A DNA stretch of 64,000 bases, from the NCBI RefSeq assembly GCF_021021475.1, contig NZ_JAINWL010000002.1, positions 62,001 through 126,000 of the forward strand. The letters run 5' to 3'. The DNA comes from Citromicrobium bathyomarinum. Lineage in GTDB: Bacteria > Pseudomonadota > Alphaproteobacteria > Sphingomonadales > Sphingomonadaceae. Below, piece by piece: positions 1-8,926 of this stretch. Within the stretch, counting starts at the first letter, position 1. Each line of letters opens with the position of its first letter. The translations under genes were made by a program, and so were the position numbers. Below the pieces are notes generated by a model, which saw only the letters and a program-made list of their open reading frames with translations, was not told the origin of the DNA and ran no database searches.

Positions 1-1240
1 CAACGGCCGGTCCAGCATCCTGTTTCCCGTGCCGCCGCTCGGTCGACCATCCATCCCGCGCCTCTCCGAGAAGCGAGGGGTGTGTGGTCAGTTCGGGCGG
101 CGGTGCGAGCGCTGCGGCAATGTCTTCGCCTTCACGCTCGAACGGGATTTCGATAATCACCGTGAAGCCGCCCTGAACCGGGGAGCGAATTTCGAACAGA
201 TGGTTCTCGCCATACGCCTGGGCGAGCCGGTTGCGAATATTGGCGAGGCCGACCCCGGTCGAATCCGGGCTGTCGCTGCGTGGGAGCGAGGTGCCGGTCG
301 CATCCAGCGGGGTCTTGAGCCCGGGCCCGGTGTCCGACACCACCAGCCGCAGGCGCGAGCCGGACAATTGCGCGGTGAGCGAGATCTTCGCGCCCTCCTC
401 CAGCGGGGAGACCGCGTATTTGATCGCGTTTTCGACCAGCGGCTGCAGCAGCAGCGAGGGCAGGCACGCCTCGGCCGCTTCGTCCGCGATGTCGAATTCG
501 GTCTGCAACCGCTCTTCGAACCGCATCCGCTCGATATCGAGGTAAAGCTTCAGCGTCTCCACCTCCTGCGCCACGGTCACCGTGCCGCCCGGCTGCGAGA
601 CCAGCGTGTGGCGCAGGAAGCGCGACAGGCGGGTGAGCATCGCATTGGCGGGCTCGGTCTGTTTGAGCAGCACCAGCGTGGAGATCGAGTTGAGCGTGTT
701 GAACAGGAAATGCGGGTTGAGCTGATAGCGCAGCATCGCCAGCTGCGCGCTGGTCGCCTGCGCCTCCAGCCGTTCAAGCCGGTCGGCCTGCTCCTCCAGC
801 TGGAGGAAATAGTTGATCGCATAATAGAGCCCGGTCCACGCACCCAGCAGCGGGCCCTCCACCGCAAGGTAGAGGAAGAACAGCTGGGTCAGCGTGGTTT
901 CGCGATCGAAATAGTACAGCCCGGCCACCCATGCCTCGATCAGGACCAGCACGCTCAGCGCGGTGGCGAGGGCGAGTGTGGTCAACCCCCAGGTGACCAG
1001 CGGCTGCCGGCCCATCAGGTTGCGATAGATCACCGAAAGCAGCAGACTGAGCGAAAAGCCCGTCACGGTTGCAGGGAACACGATCGCCAGCAGGCCGAGG
1101 CCCTGCCCGTTGACGAGGCCTTGCACACAGCGCAGCAGCATCGCGCCGCCCCAGCCCGCGAATTGCAGGTTCCAGAAGGCGCGATTCTTGTTCGCGAAGA
1201 ACGGGGCGGGGCGGTAGGGCAGCACGGCCATGGCCCCCAT
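1..1240 (-). CDS. LytS/AlgZ-family sensor histidine kinase (C-terminus cut by window edge)
   Basis: The frame stays open from an ATG at 1240 to the left edge (413 codons seen; a TAA lies directly upstream of the ATG, and a second in-frame ATG is at 1231). The N-terminal ~140 residues hold several hydrophobic helices, followed by a short coiled segment and the His_kinase motif LNPHFLFNTLNS, in which the phospho-accepting His sits. An ATPase domain with DTGPGL and GVGLANIRNRL boxes follows. This architecture belongs to the LytS/YpdA class of membrane sensor kinases, which usually pair with a LytTR response regulator; such a partner would lie just left of the window and is not seen. The signal sensed is unknown. 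Confidence 0.9.
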   Translation of the reverse strand, partial: MGAMAVLPYRPAPFFANKNRAFWNLQFAGWGGAMLLRCVQGLVNGQGLGLLAIVFPATVTGFSLSLLLSVIYRNLMGRQPLVTWGLTTLALATALSVLVLIEAWVAGLYYFDRETTLTQLFFLYLAVEGPLLGAWTGLYYAINYFLQLEEQADRLERLEAQATSAQLAMLRYQLNPHFLFNTLNSISTLVLLKQTEPANAMLTRLSRFLRHTLVSQPGGTVTVAQEVETLKLYLDIERMRFEERLQTEFDIADEAAEACLPSLLLQPLVENAIKYAVSPLEEGAKISLTAQLSGSRLRLVVSDTGPGLKTPLDATGTSLPRSDSPDSTGVGLANIRNRLAQAYGENHLFEIRSPVQGGFTVIIEIPFEREGEDIAAALAPPPELTTHPSLLGEARDGWSTERRHGKQDAGPAV

Positions 1241-1321
1241 TTAGCGCAACCGGCCGCATTCTCACAAACTTTTGCGCAAGCCGCGGTGATCGGTTAGTTT
1301 CTCACGCCAAGGAGAGGACCA

Positions 1322-1942
1322 ATGCAACCAGCAGACACGCTGCATTCGGCCGCAGAGCGCGCCAAATTCCGCGAGATGAAGGAAGGCACCGCCCAGGACT
1401 GGGCGATCATCAGCGGCGAATACATGGCCTTCGCCAAGGGCCTGCCCGACCGCGTGCTCGACCATCTCAAGCTGCTCGACGGCGATTTCGGCGGCTTTCC
1501 GGTGTGCCGCCTGGAGCATTCGCTGCAAACCGCCACCCGCGCCCATCGCGACGGGCGGGACGAGCGCTACGTGGTGATGGCATTGCTCCACGATATCGGC
1601 GATACGCTGGGCAGCTACAACCATCCCGAAGTCGCTGCCTCGATCATCAAGCCCTTCGTCAGCGAGGAGGTGCACTGGATCTGCCAGAACCACGGCGCCT
1701 TCCAGGGCTATTACTATTTCCACTTCCTCGGCATGGACCAGAACGCGCGCGAACAGTTCCGCGATCATCCGCACTACGAAGCGTGCAAAGAATTCTGCGA
1801 GAAATACGACCAGGCCGCGTTCGACCCGGATTACGAGAGCGAGCCGCTGGAGTTCTTCGAGCCGATGGTCCGCCGGGTGATGGCACGGCCTCTGTCGTCG
1901 CCCTACGCCAAGGCGCTCGATAACGAAGAGGCCGCTGCCTAG
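1322..1942 (+). CDS. HD-domain phosphohydrolase (PhnZ/COG4341-like)
   Basis: A 206-residue soluble protein preceded by a clear AAGGAGAGG ribosome site. It carries LEHSLQTATRA and, about 30 residues on, ALLHDIGD, the paired His and His-Asp metal ligands of the HD superfamily; further His residues (NHPE, QNHGAF) could complete a di-metal site. Length and motif spacing resemble COG4341, the group that includes the di-iron oxygenase PhnZ, but substrate cannot be read from sequence and no phosphonate genes are nearby. It is transcribed away from the kinase and converges on the M48 protease gene with a 4-base overlap of the stop codons. Confidence 0.82.
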   Translation: MQPADTLHSAAERAKFREMKEGTAQDWAIISGEYMAFAKGLPDRVLDHLKLLDGDFGGFPVCRLEHSLQTATRAHRDGRDERYVVMALLHDIGDTLGSYNHPEVAASIIKPFVSEEVHWICQNHGAFQGYYYFHFLGMDQNAREQFRDHPHYEACKEFCEKYDQAAFDPDYESEPLEFFEPMVRRVMARPLSSPYAKALDNEEAAA

Positions 1943-2982
1943 CGCCCGGCGAGATCCTTGCCCGGCAGCTCTTCGCGCCGGAAACCGGTCGCCCAGTCGG
2001 CCCAGTCGGCCCCGTCGCCCTGCGCCAGCTGCGCCTCGATCAGCGGGATTTCGGCGAGGATGAACTCGGCCCGCTCGTCCCACCCGTCATGGCTGCGGGC
2101 GCGGAAGATCCAGCCGCCGTGGCGCGGGCCCCAGCGTTCGAAGAAATGCGCCCCCGCGACCGGATCGAAGCCTGCATTGGCCAGCAGCCACGGCATCAGC
2201 CGGTCCGCCTCGCGCTCGGTCAGGCGCACCGTGTTCTGTTTGCGCCCACCATTGGCGTCGAACCATTCGCGATGGCGCAGGATGTTGTGCGCGAACTCAT
2301 GGCCCAGCACCGCGGCGAGCAACGGATCGGGATAGTCGATCCCTGCAAATTCAGGGCCGATCACCACCCGGTGCCCGTCGGCCACGGCGCGGCCGCCTTC
2401 GCCGATCTCGAACCGGCTGCGGCAGGCGGGTTCGCCGGTGACGGTCAGCGTGACCGGCTTGTCCGCGCGCCGAACGGTGATGGGTAGAGTGCCGGTCTGC
2501 GCGAGCAGGCTTTCGGTCTTCGCGCGGATCGTCTCGATCCGCTCCCACGATTTGGACTTCTCGGTCGGGATATCGGCAATCACCAGGTCGCCCACAGCGA
2601 GCACGGTATCGTCCACCTGCAGCCCCGCGCGCGCGGCGGGACCATCCGGCACCAGCGCCTGCACTCCGATATCGCCGGTCAGGCCGAGCAGACCGCGCAG
2701 GGCCTCGCCCTCGCCATAGGCGCCCATGTCGTGCAGCAGCAGCCCGGCGGTGTGGGTCCTGTCCGCGCAGAACCGCGCATTGCCGGTGACGAGGCGGTAG
2801 CCGAGCTGCAGGACGCGCTCGTCCTGCCGGCGCAGTTCGGCGATCTCCGGGGGCAGGATTGCGCGCGGCGCGTCGATCGCAGCCGGAGGAGCCTCTGGCG
2901 TCTGCGCCTGCACGGGCAGCGCGCCAAGCCCCGCCGCGAGCGACAGGGTGATCGACGCCGCGATGGAAACTGGGCGGATCAT
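1939..2982 (-). CDS. Secreted M48-type metalloprotease with PDZ domain
   Basis: 347 residues with a Sec signal peptide (cleavage likely after VQA, about residue 26). A PDZ-like segment spans roughly residues 100-182 (GVQALVPDGPAARAGLQVDD), followed by HEFAH at 228-232 and a downstream EREAD, the zinc ligands and catalytic Glu of M48 peptidases. It is predicted to act in the periplasm. It is the last gene of a minus-strand run, and its ATG overlaps the stop of the DsbA-like gene (ATGA), so the two are probably translationally coupled. Together with the BepA-like gene it gives two different M48 proteases in one operon. Substrates are unknown. Confidence 0.85.
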   Translation of the reverse strand: MIRPVSIAASITLSLAAGLGALPVQAQTPEAPPAAIDAPRAILPPEIAELRRQDERVLQLGYRLVTGNARFCADRTHTAGLLLHDMGAYGEGEALRGLLGLTGDIGVQALVPDGPAARAGLQVDDTVLAVGDLVIADIPTEKSKSWERIETIRAKTESLLAQTGTLPITVRRADKPVTLTVTGEPACRSRFEIGEGGRAVADGHRVVIGPEFAGIDYPDPLLAAVLGHEFAHNILRHREWFDANGGRKQNTVRLTEREADRLMPWLLANAGFDPVAGAHFFERWGPRHGGWIFRARSHDGWDERAEFILAEIPLIEAQLAQGDGADWADWATGFRREELPGKDLAGR

Positions 2983-3686
2983 GGCGTTTCGGCGCTATCC
3001 TCGATCGCTTGCGCCAGGCGCTCGGTGCCCTGCGCGCCCTGCAGAATCCGGTTGCCGGTGATCCACGCGGGCGTGCCGGTAAAGCCGAGATCCTGCGCCA
3101 GCGCGGCAGTGCGCATCAGTTCCATCGTCACATCCTGCCCCTGCGCATCCCTGCGGGCACGCTCCATGTCGAGGCCGATCGCCTTGCCGACCTGGTCGAC
3201 CGTCTGGCTGTCGGCCACCTCCTTCTTGTAGAGTGCATCGTGGAACGCGGCGTACTTGCCCTGCTTGGCAGCGGCGAGCGCCATCCGCGCGGCGACGTCG
3301 CTGCCTTCGAAGATCGGCCATTCCTTGATCACCACGCGCAGTTCGGGATCGCGCGCGATCAGTTCTTGCACGTGCTGCAGGCTCATCCGGCAATAGCCGC
3401 AATTATAGTCCGAGAACTCGAACAAGGTGCGGCTGCCCTTCGGATTGCCGAGGACCGCGCCGGGGAACGGCTCGCGCCATTCGTCGCCCACCTGTGCCAG
3501 CCGCCGTTCGGTTTCGCGCGTCTGCAGTTCCTCCGCCATGCGCGGGAGGATTTCGGGATTGTCGAGCAGGTAGGCCTCTGTCCGCCGGTCGCCGAGGCCG
3601 GTCGCTGCGAACAGCCACGCGCCGAGAAAGCCGCCGAGGAGTGCGAGTGCGAGCACCCCGACCAGGCGCAGGATTTCGTTCTTCAT
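2979..3686 (-). CDS. DsbA-family periplasmic thiol oxidoreductase
   Basis: 235 residues with an N-terminal uncleaved-anchor-like hydrophobic segment (residues 9-28). A thioredoxin/DsbA fold follows, with the active-site CGYC in NCGYCRMS and the cis-proline loop GTPAWI. The N-terminal extension before the fold resembles the ScsC/Com1-like branch, some members of which oligomerise through it. Its place between two M48 proteases suggests disulfide handling of envelope substrates, but whether it oxidises or isomerises cannot be told from sequence. It starts 12 bases after the stop of the BepA-like gene and overlaps the next gene by 4 bases. Confidence 0.9.
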   Translation of the reverse strand: MKNEILRLVGVLALALLGGFLGAWLFAATGLGDRRTEAYLLDNPEILPRMAEELQTRETERRLAQVGDEWREPFPGAVLGNPKGSRTLFEFSDYNCGYCRMSLQHVQELIARDPELRVVIKEWPIFEGSDVAARMALAAAKQGKYAAFHDALYKKEVADSQTVDQVGKAIGLDMERARRDAQGQDVTMELMRTAALAQDLGFTGTPAWITGNRILQGAQGTERLAQAIEDSAETP

Positions 3687-3698
3687 GGGAAAGGGCCT

Positions 3699-5096
3699 CT
3701 AGCTGTCTTCGCGCGCGGCTTCGAGTGCGGCCTGCGCCTGCATCCGCACATCCTGCGCGCGCAGCCAGTCTGCCGAGCCTTCGGGCAGGGCGGATTCGGC
3801 GAGCTGGGCGCTGCGCAGCGCCTCGATATACTGGCGCTGCATCACCTGCTGTTCGGCGCTGGCGAGATGCGCGCGCGGCATGTCGCCCTTCGCGGCGTAG
3901 ACCAGGCCCAGCTGATACCACGCGAAGGGATTGCGGCGGTCCTTGGCAACCGCGGCGCGCAGCACGCTTTCCGCCTCGTCGTAGTGGCTGCGATCCTCGG
4001 TCGCGATCAGCGCATGGCCGAACAGCGATGCGATCAGCGGTTCGTTCTGCGTCAGCTCGGTCGCGCGGCGCAGCGCGGGCAGCGCCTCGTCGGGCCGTCC
4101 GGATTCGAGCAGCACCTGGCCGCGCAGTTCGAGGAAATAGGGGTTGTCGGGATCGCTGGCGATCAGCGCGTCGGTTTCGGCGAGCGCCTGATCGATCCGT
4201 GCATCCTTGTGATAGGCATAGGCACGGGCGTAGCGCGCGGGGATATCGGTCCGCGTCACCGGATAGGCTTTGAGCGTCCGGGCGGGTTCGGCGAGATAAC
4301 CGTAAAGCTTGGCACGTACGCGTTCGAAGCGGGCCTGCAGCTGCGGATCGGGCGGCGTGTTCCACGCAGGGTCTTTCTCGTACACTTCGCGCAGGCGTGC
4401 GATACGATCGCCCGAGAGCGGGTGGGTCCGGTTGAACCCTGCCTCTTCGCTCTGGCTGCGGCTGTAGCGGTATTCCTGGTTGAGCAGCTTGCCGAAGAAT
4501 TCGAGCGAGCCCTTGCCCGTAATCCCGGCGTCGGAAAGGAACTGCGCCCCGGCGGCATCGGCAGAGGATTCCTGCGTGCGATTGAAGGCCAGGTACTTGC
4601 CCATCGCCGCACGCTGCCCGGCCATGATTGCGCCCATCGCCGCATCGCCGCCGCCCGCTGCCGCCATCGCGACCCCGATCAGCAGCGAGAGGATGGAGAT
4701 GGTCTGCGCCGCACTCGCCCCGTCGGTGTTGATCACGTGGCCGCCGGTGATGTGGCCGAGCTCGTGCGCGATCACCCCCTGAACCTCGTTGGCGCTGTCC
4801 GCCGCGTTGATCAGGCCGGAGTGGAGATAGACCACCTGCCCGCCTGCAACGAAGGCGTTGATCGACGGGTCGTTAACCAGCACCACGTCGACATTGCCGG
4901 GCCGCAGCCCCGCCGCCTCGACCAGCGGATCGGCAAGGTCGCGCAGCAGCGCCTCGGTCTCCGCATCGCGCAGGATGCTCTGCGCCATCGCGGGCTGGGC
5001 GGTCAGCGAGAAAGCGAGCAGCAGCGCGACGAATCGGGCCACAACCCGCCGCAGCGCAAGGGGGGGCATCGTGATGCGGGGGAGGTGCGCGATCAT
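3699..5096 (-). CDS. M48 metalloprotease with C-terminal TPR repeats (BepA/YfgC-like)
   Basis: 465 residues: a signal peptide (cleavage near AQPAMA), an M48 domain with HELGH at 111-115 and ESSADAAG downstream, and a C-terminal half (about 270-450) made of TPR-like helical repeats. This is the layout of BepA, the periplasmic protease and chaperone that checks outer-membrane protein assembly with BAM and LPS biogenesis in E. coli. Family membership is clear; the exact role here is inferred. It lies 9 bases after the alpha/beta hydrolase stop and 12 bases before the DsbA-like gene, within one likely transcript. Confidence 0.9.
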   Translation of the reverse strand: MIAHLPRITMPPLALRRVVARFVALLLAFSLTAQPAMAQSILRDAETEALLRDLADPLVEAAGLRPGNVDVVLVNDPSINAFVAGGQVVYLHSGLINAADSANEVQGVIAHELGHITGGHVINTDGASAAQTISILSLLIGVAMAAAGGGDAAMGAIMAGQRAAMGKYLAFNRTQESSADAAGAQFLSDAGITGKGSLEFFGKLLNQEYRYSRSQSEEAGFNRTHPLSGDRIARLREVYEKDPAWNTPPDPQLQARFERVRAKLYGYLAEPARTLKAYPVTRTDIPARYARAYAYHKDARIDQALAETDALIASDPDNPYFLELRGQVLLESGRPDEALPALRRATELTQNEPLIASLFGHALIATEDRSHYDEAESVLRAAVAKDRRNPFAWYQLGLVYAAKGDMPRAHLASAEQQVMQRQYIEALRSAQLAESALPEGSADWLRAQDVRMQAQAALEAAREDS

Positions 5097-5105
5097 GCCG
5101 GCATG

Positions 5106-6218
5106 CTAGCCCCCGGCGGGCTGAATGTCTCCTGAAGCTTGCGCTGCGGGAGGAGCCGGGTCGCGGACTTCGCGAGCAGGCGGGCTGTCGGCATCGCGGG
5201 TCGCCGCCATCTCGCGTGCGCGGCGCTCCGAACGGACGCGTTCGCGTGCGGCATCGCGGATCTGCTCGCGCAGGAACCCGGAGACCTCGTCCTTCACCCG
5301 CCGGTCTTGATCGAACGGCTTGGCGAGGCCCATGACCAGCGTAATGTGGCCGATGTCCTCCAGCACCACGCGCCGGACGGGCGCGCCCTTCGCGGCGAGC
5401 GCATCGTAGAGCTTGCGCACATTGTCGGGGCTCACCTGCTCGTCGTCCGCGCCGGTGATCAGCAGCATGGGGGGCGCATCCTTGCGCGCGAAGCGGATCG
5501 GCTGGGTCGCGGCGAGCGGCTTTGCTTCGCCGAACGCGTTTGTCATCCCCTCTCCCTCCAGCGGCAGGAAGTCGTACGGCCCGGCCAGCCCGATCACGCC
5601 GTCGATCGTGTCGTCGGGCAGGCCCAGGCGGCGGGTCCAGCGCCGGTCCAGCCCCAGCATGACCGCGTTATAGGCCCCGGCGGAATGGCCCATCAGATAG
5701 ATCTGGTCGGGATCGCCGCCATATCTGCCGATGTTGCGCGCGGTCCACTTCACCGCCGCCGCGCTGTCCGCCAGCATCGCCGGATAGCGTCCTTCGGGGA
5801 CCAGCCGGTAACCGGCATTGACCACCACGAAGCCGCGCGGCGCGAAATTGCGGCCGATGAAGCCGTAAGCCTCGGGGCTGCCATTCGCCCAGCTGCCGCC
5901 GTGGAAGAACACCAGCACGGGCAGCGCTGCATCGCTGCGCGCCGCCTCTCTGCGGGTAATGGTGAGAACCTGATCCTCGTGCCGCCCGTAGGCGATCGGC
6001 CCGCGCACCTCGACATCGTTGCGGAAGGTGAAGGCAAGGTCCGCCTTGTCGAGCAGGTGATGGCGCAGATCCGGCCAGACCCCGTGGTACAGGTTGTATG
6101 CGAGGATCGTCAGCGCGAGGACGAAGATCATCTGGACCAGGCAGCAGCCGCCTGGTTCCTTAGGCTTCTTCTCCATTTCGCGGACCCACCGTTTCCACGA
6201 TGCGCGATGTTTCCCCAT
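5106..6218 (-). CDS. Membrane-anchored alpha/beta hydrolase (esterase/lipase type)
   Basis: 370 residues with one N-terminal membrane helix (about 28-47). The alpha/beta hydrolase fold shows the oxyanion motif FFHGGSW, the nucleophile elbow GHSAGA, an acidic residue in ITGADDE and a His in EDIGH, so a Ser-Asp-His triad is intact. The C-terminus is a charged Arg/Ala-rich tail. The ATG at 6218 has AGGGG nine bases upstream but overlaps the upstream gene by 59 bases; an in-frame ATG at 6176 is the alternative. It is the second gene of the App1-to-M48 run. Substrate unknown; the family is mostly carboxylesterases. Confidence 0.85.
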   Translation of the reverse strand: MGKHRASWKRWVREMEKKPKEPGGCCLVQMIFVLALTILAYNLYHGVWPDLRHHLLDKADLAFTFRNDVEVRGPIAYGRHEDQVLTITRREAARSDAALPVLVFFHGGSWANGSPEAYGFIGRNFAPRGFVVVNAGYRLVPEGRYPAMLADSAAAVKWTARNIGRYGGDPDQIYLMGHSAGAYNAVMLGLDRRWTRRLGLPDDTIDGVIGLAGPYDFLPLEGEGMTNAFGEAKPLAATQPIRFARKDAPPMLLITGADDEQVSPDNVRKLYDALAAKGAPVRRVVLEDIGHITLVMGLAKPFDQDRRVKDEVSGFLREQIRDAARERVRSERRAREMAATRDADSPPAREVRDPAPPAAQASGDIQPAGG

Positions 6219-7263
6219 GCGGTGCCACCCCTGCTGCTCTCAGGAAATCCCGACCGATGGCATAGCTGTTCCCCAGCCACAGGGGCACCCCAAAGCTCTC
6301 GATGACCCGTTTCGCGTCAAGTTCCTTTTCCGACAGCGCCTTTTCGGTGGTGCGGATGAACACCGCCGCGATCCGATCGGGCTCGCGCGCGACCGCTTCG
6401 GCGAAGGCGGGCAGGTCGCCCTGGGTGTCGTCGCCGATGAAGGCGAAGCGCAGGTGCGAGAAATGCGCGAGGATCTCGCCAATCGCCTGATGCTTGTGCG
6501 CGCCGTGGCTCTTCTTGCCGATGGTCGCGCGGTTGAAGCCCCAGTTGCGCAGGAACAACGCGCCCAGCGGCAATTCGCGCGAGCGCTGGAACGCGACGAG
6601 GTAGGAAAACAGGTTCCACGGCGAGGACGAGATGTAGAAGAACGGCCGGTGCGTTGTGGGAATGACGGCACCGGTCGGTGGTTCGGACTCGCTCACCGTC
6701 AGCCCGCCACCGATCGCGCCGTAGAAGGAGTCCGCGCCCTCCACCAGAATCCGCTCGTGCGGCATCTGCGCGAAGATCCGCTTCCAGTTGCGCACGACAT
6801 TGTGCCAGCCGCCGGTGATCCCGGTTTCGATGATCGTATCGTCGATGTCGGAGATCACGCCGATCTGCGCGTCTGCTCCCGGCACCAGCACATGGCCGGT
6901 GACGCTCTGGTGCCCGTCGCGGTTGTCCCATCCCAGCCGGACAACTTCCCAGGCGGTCTGCGCGGGATAGGGCCAGTCGCCCTCCAGATCGATCTCGAAG
7001 CGGAAATAGCCGTCGTCGTCGGAGGTGGTCGTGTAGCTGAAATCCTCCCCGTCGGAACGGGTCAGGCACAAGGTCACGCCGACATTGCGCACTTCCGAGG
7101 CGAAGAACTGCGACATCATCACGCGGAACGTGCGCCAGCGCCCCGCTTCTTCGAACTCGGGCGGGCGCGAGCGCTGGGTCCGCCCCACGAGCACCAGCCG
7201 CTCGCGGTTGCGATACCCGAAGAAGGGTTGCACGCGGACCGGTCGGCGAGTGAAAATCCCCAT
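6160..7263 (-). CDS. App1-family phosphatidate phosphatase-like protein (DUF2183)
   Basis: 367 residues. The key signature is ISDIDDTIIETG, the DxDxT phospho-aspartyl motif of HAD-like phosphatases, followed by a conserved FYISSSPWN and a late IGDDTQGD acidic motif, together matching DUF2183 (yeast App1 is a Mg-dependent phosphatidate phosphatase). The N-terminal ~150 residues form a beta-rich accessory part. No signal peptide is seen. It is the first gene of the minus-strand run ending at the M48-PDZ protease, which suggests a link between phospholipid handling and envelope proteolysis (inference). Confidence 0.85.
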   Translation of the reverse strand: MGIFTRRPVRVQPFFGYRNRERLVLVGRTQRSRPPEFEEAGRWRTFRVMMSQFFASEVRNVGVTLCLTRSDGEDFSYTTTSDDDGYFRFEIDLEGDWPYPAQTAWEVVRLGWDNRDGHQSVTGHVLVPGADAQIGVISDIDDTIIETGITGGWHNVVRNWKRIFAQMPHERILVEGADSFYGAIGGGLTVSESEPPTGAVIPTTHRPFFYISSSPWNLFSYLVAFQRSRELPLGALFLRNWGFNRATIGKKSHGAHKHQAIGEILAHFSHLRFAFIGDDTQGDLPAFAEAVAREPDRIAAVFIRTTEKALSEKELDAKRVIESFGVPLWLGNSYAIGRDFLRAAGVAPHGETSRIVETVGPRNGEEA

Positions 7264-7334
7264 CCAAGGCGCGCTAGCGGGCCTCTCGCGCGGAGTGAAC
7301 CCCTCAATGCCGCAAGATGCGGCACAAACGGGGG

Positions 7335-8825
7335 TTATCGCGTGGCGTGGGCCAGATGTTTCGCCGCGCGGGCAAGCAGACGCTCGTCATCGGCGACTTC
7401 GCCGAGGAAGGCGATTGCCCCGTCGGCATCGCGGCGGATCACGCAGACGGAGAACTCCGCGCCCTCGACCGGAATCGCGTCGATCGGCTGGGCGGGCAGA
7501 GTGGCCAGCTTGCGGCGCACGCGTGCCTTTGCGCCGCCGGCGGCGGGCTTGCCTGCGGCTTCGCGGCGGAAGGCCCGCTCGCGCGCAACCACGCCTTTCA
7601 GGCCGCCGTCCGCCGCGTCGAGGAAAGCGGCGAGGGCGCCATGGGCGATCCCCTCGCGCTGCGCGAAGGCGAGCACGGCGGCATATTCGGCGATGCGCGA
7701 CTTGTCGTAGTCCGTCCCGAAGACGAGCTTGACCACCGGGGTCATCGGCGCGCGCGGCGCAGCCTCGATTGCATGCTCGTGCAGCAGCGCGGCAAAGGCG
7801 TCGGGCTCCGCCTGCGCGGCGAGGGCGACATCATGCGCACGCGACACCGCAGCGTAGAGCGCCACGCGGCTGCGTGCATCGACATGCCCGGCGGCTTCGA
7901 CCAGCGCGCGTGCCTCGGCGAGGCAGGCGTGGAGGCCGGTCGCGTTTGCAGACCCCCGTGATCCATCGTTTCCGGTCGCGCCCGGCATCGGCGGCGAGAG
8001 CGGGCCGCCGCCGACATGCGCGTGGAGCCGGGCGAACGTGGGGCTGGGGACGGGGTTGGGCACCGGTCGCGCGGCTTCGCGTGCGGTTTCCTCACCATGG
8101 GACTGGTCGGGGGACGAGCCGGGGCCATCCGCCCAGCGCGTGATCGACGGGACCGCGGTAACCCGCCGCTCGGGGGCGGGCAGTTCGTCGTCATCCTCGC
8201 TCTGCGGGCGCGCCCCGCTGTCGAGCGCCTGATCGATCTGGAGCAGCAGCGCATCGGTGGTCAGCTGGTCGGCGACTTCCTTCCAGTTGATCACGCCGTA
8301 GATGAAGTCGATCGTCTCGTCGTCGGACGAGAAGGGCAGCAGGATTCCGCGATAGAGCACGGTCGCGCCGGTATCGTTGACGAATTCTGCCTCGAACCCG
8401 ATCGGTGCCTCGTTGGCGAGGATCTGCAGATAGTGGTCGGTAATCCGGCTCAGCAGCGATCGGCTGGGCACGTCGGCCAGCGTCCGGATCGGGTGATCGC
8501 AATGGCATTCGCCGGCCAGCTTGTCGCCCAGGAACACGATCGCGGGGTCTTCCGTGCCGCTGGTGAAATCCAGCAGCACGCTGTTTTCGCTGAAATCGGG
8601 CAGCCGGTCGGATTCGATATCCTCCACGCTGGGGAAAGTCCGGTCGCCCAGCAGTCCCGCCCAGTAGTTATAGGCGCGCACCTGCATCCGGCGCTCGTCC
8701 TGGCCGACGAGGGAGGGCGGCGTCTCGTCCACCGACAGCTCGCCGTCGGTGTCGCTCTCCTCCCACGACGTGTCGTCCTGCAGTTCGTCGAACACGCCAG
8801 GATTTCCGCGCAAGCTATCCATCAC
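7335..8825 (-). CDS. PAS domain protein (PAS_5-like), long low-complexity C-terminus
   Basis: 496 residues. Residues ~45-180 (RAYNYWAGLLGDR to YGVINWKEVAD) match the alphaproteobacterial PAS_5 domain, normally about 170-200 residues with no output domain. Here it carries ~300 extra residues: an acidic/proline-rich linker, then helical Ala-rich sequence ending in an Arg-rich AAKHLAHATR. There is no kinase, GGDEF or HTH domain. It may be a scaffold or sensory adaptor; function unknown. The upstream region 8826-8926 is AT-richer and probably holds its promoter. The gene is separate from the App1 operon (71 bases apart). Confidence 0.75.
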   Translation of the reverse strand: MMDSLRGNPGVFDELQDDTSWEESDTDGELSVDETPPSLVGQDERRMQVRAYNYWAGLLGDRTFPSVEDIESDRLPDFSENSVLLDFTSGTEDPAIVFLGDKLAGECHCDHPIRTLADVPSRSLLSRITDHYLQILANEAPIGFEAEFVNDTGATVLYRGILLPFSSDDETIDFIYGVINWKEVADQLTTDALLLQIDQALDSGARPQSEDDDELPAPERRVTAVPSITRWADGPGSSPDQSHGEETAREAARPVPNPVPSPTFARLHAHVGGGPLSPPMPGATGNDGSRGSANATGLHACLAEARALVEAAGHVDARSRVALYAAVSRAHDVALAAQAEPDAFAALLHEHAIEAAPRAPMTPVVKLVFGTDYDKSRIAEYAAVLAFAQREGIAHGALAAFLDAADGGLKGVVARERAFRREAAGKPAAGGAKARVRRKLATLPAQPIDAIPVEGAEFSVCVIRRDADGAIAFLGEVADDERLLARAAKHLAHATR

Positions 8826-8926
8826 AAAAACAGACCCTTTTTAAACTTCGGGTCCGTTGTGCAGCACCGTGGTAAATTTAAGGTTATGCTTCGCCCCGGG
8901 AAGGCGCTCCGTCGGCGGGTATGGCT

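Noticed and set aside
29-1297. A 422-codon open frame on the + strand at the left end
   Set aside because: It is the complement of the sensor kinase, which shows intact catalytic motifs on the minus strand.
3009-5135. A 708-codon open frame on the + strand
   Set aside because: It is antisense to the DsbA-like and BepA-like genes, has the Arg/His/Gly-rich composition of a GC-rich shadow frame and no recognisable domain.
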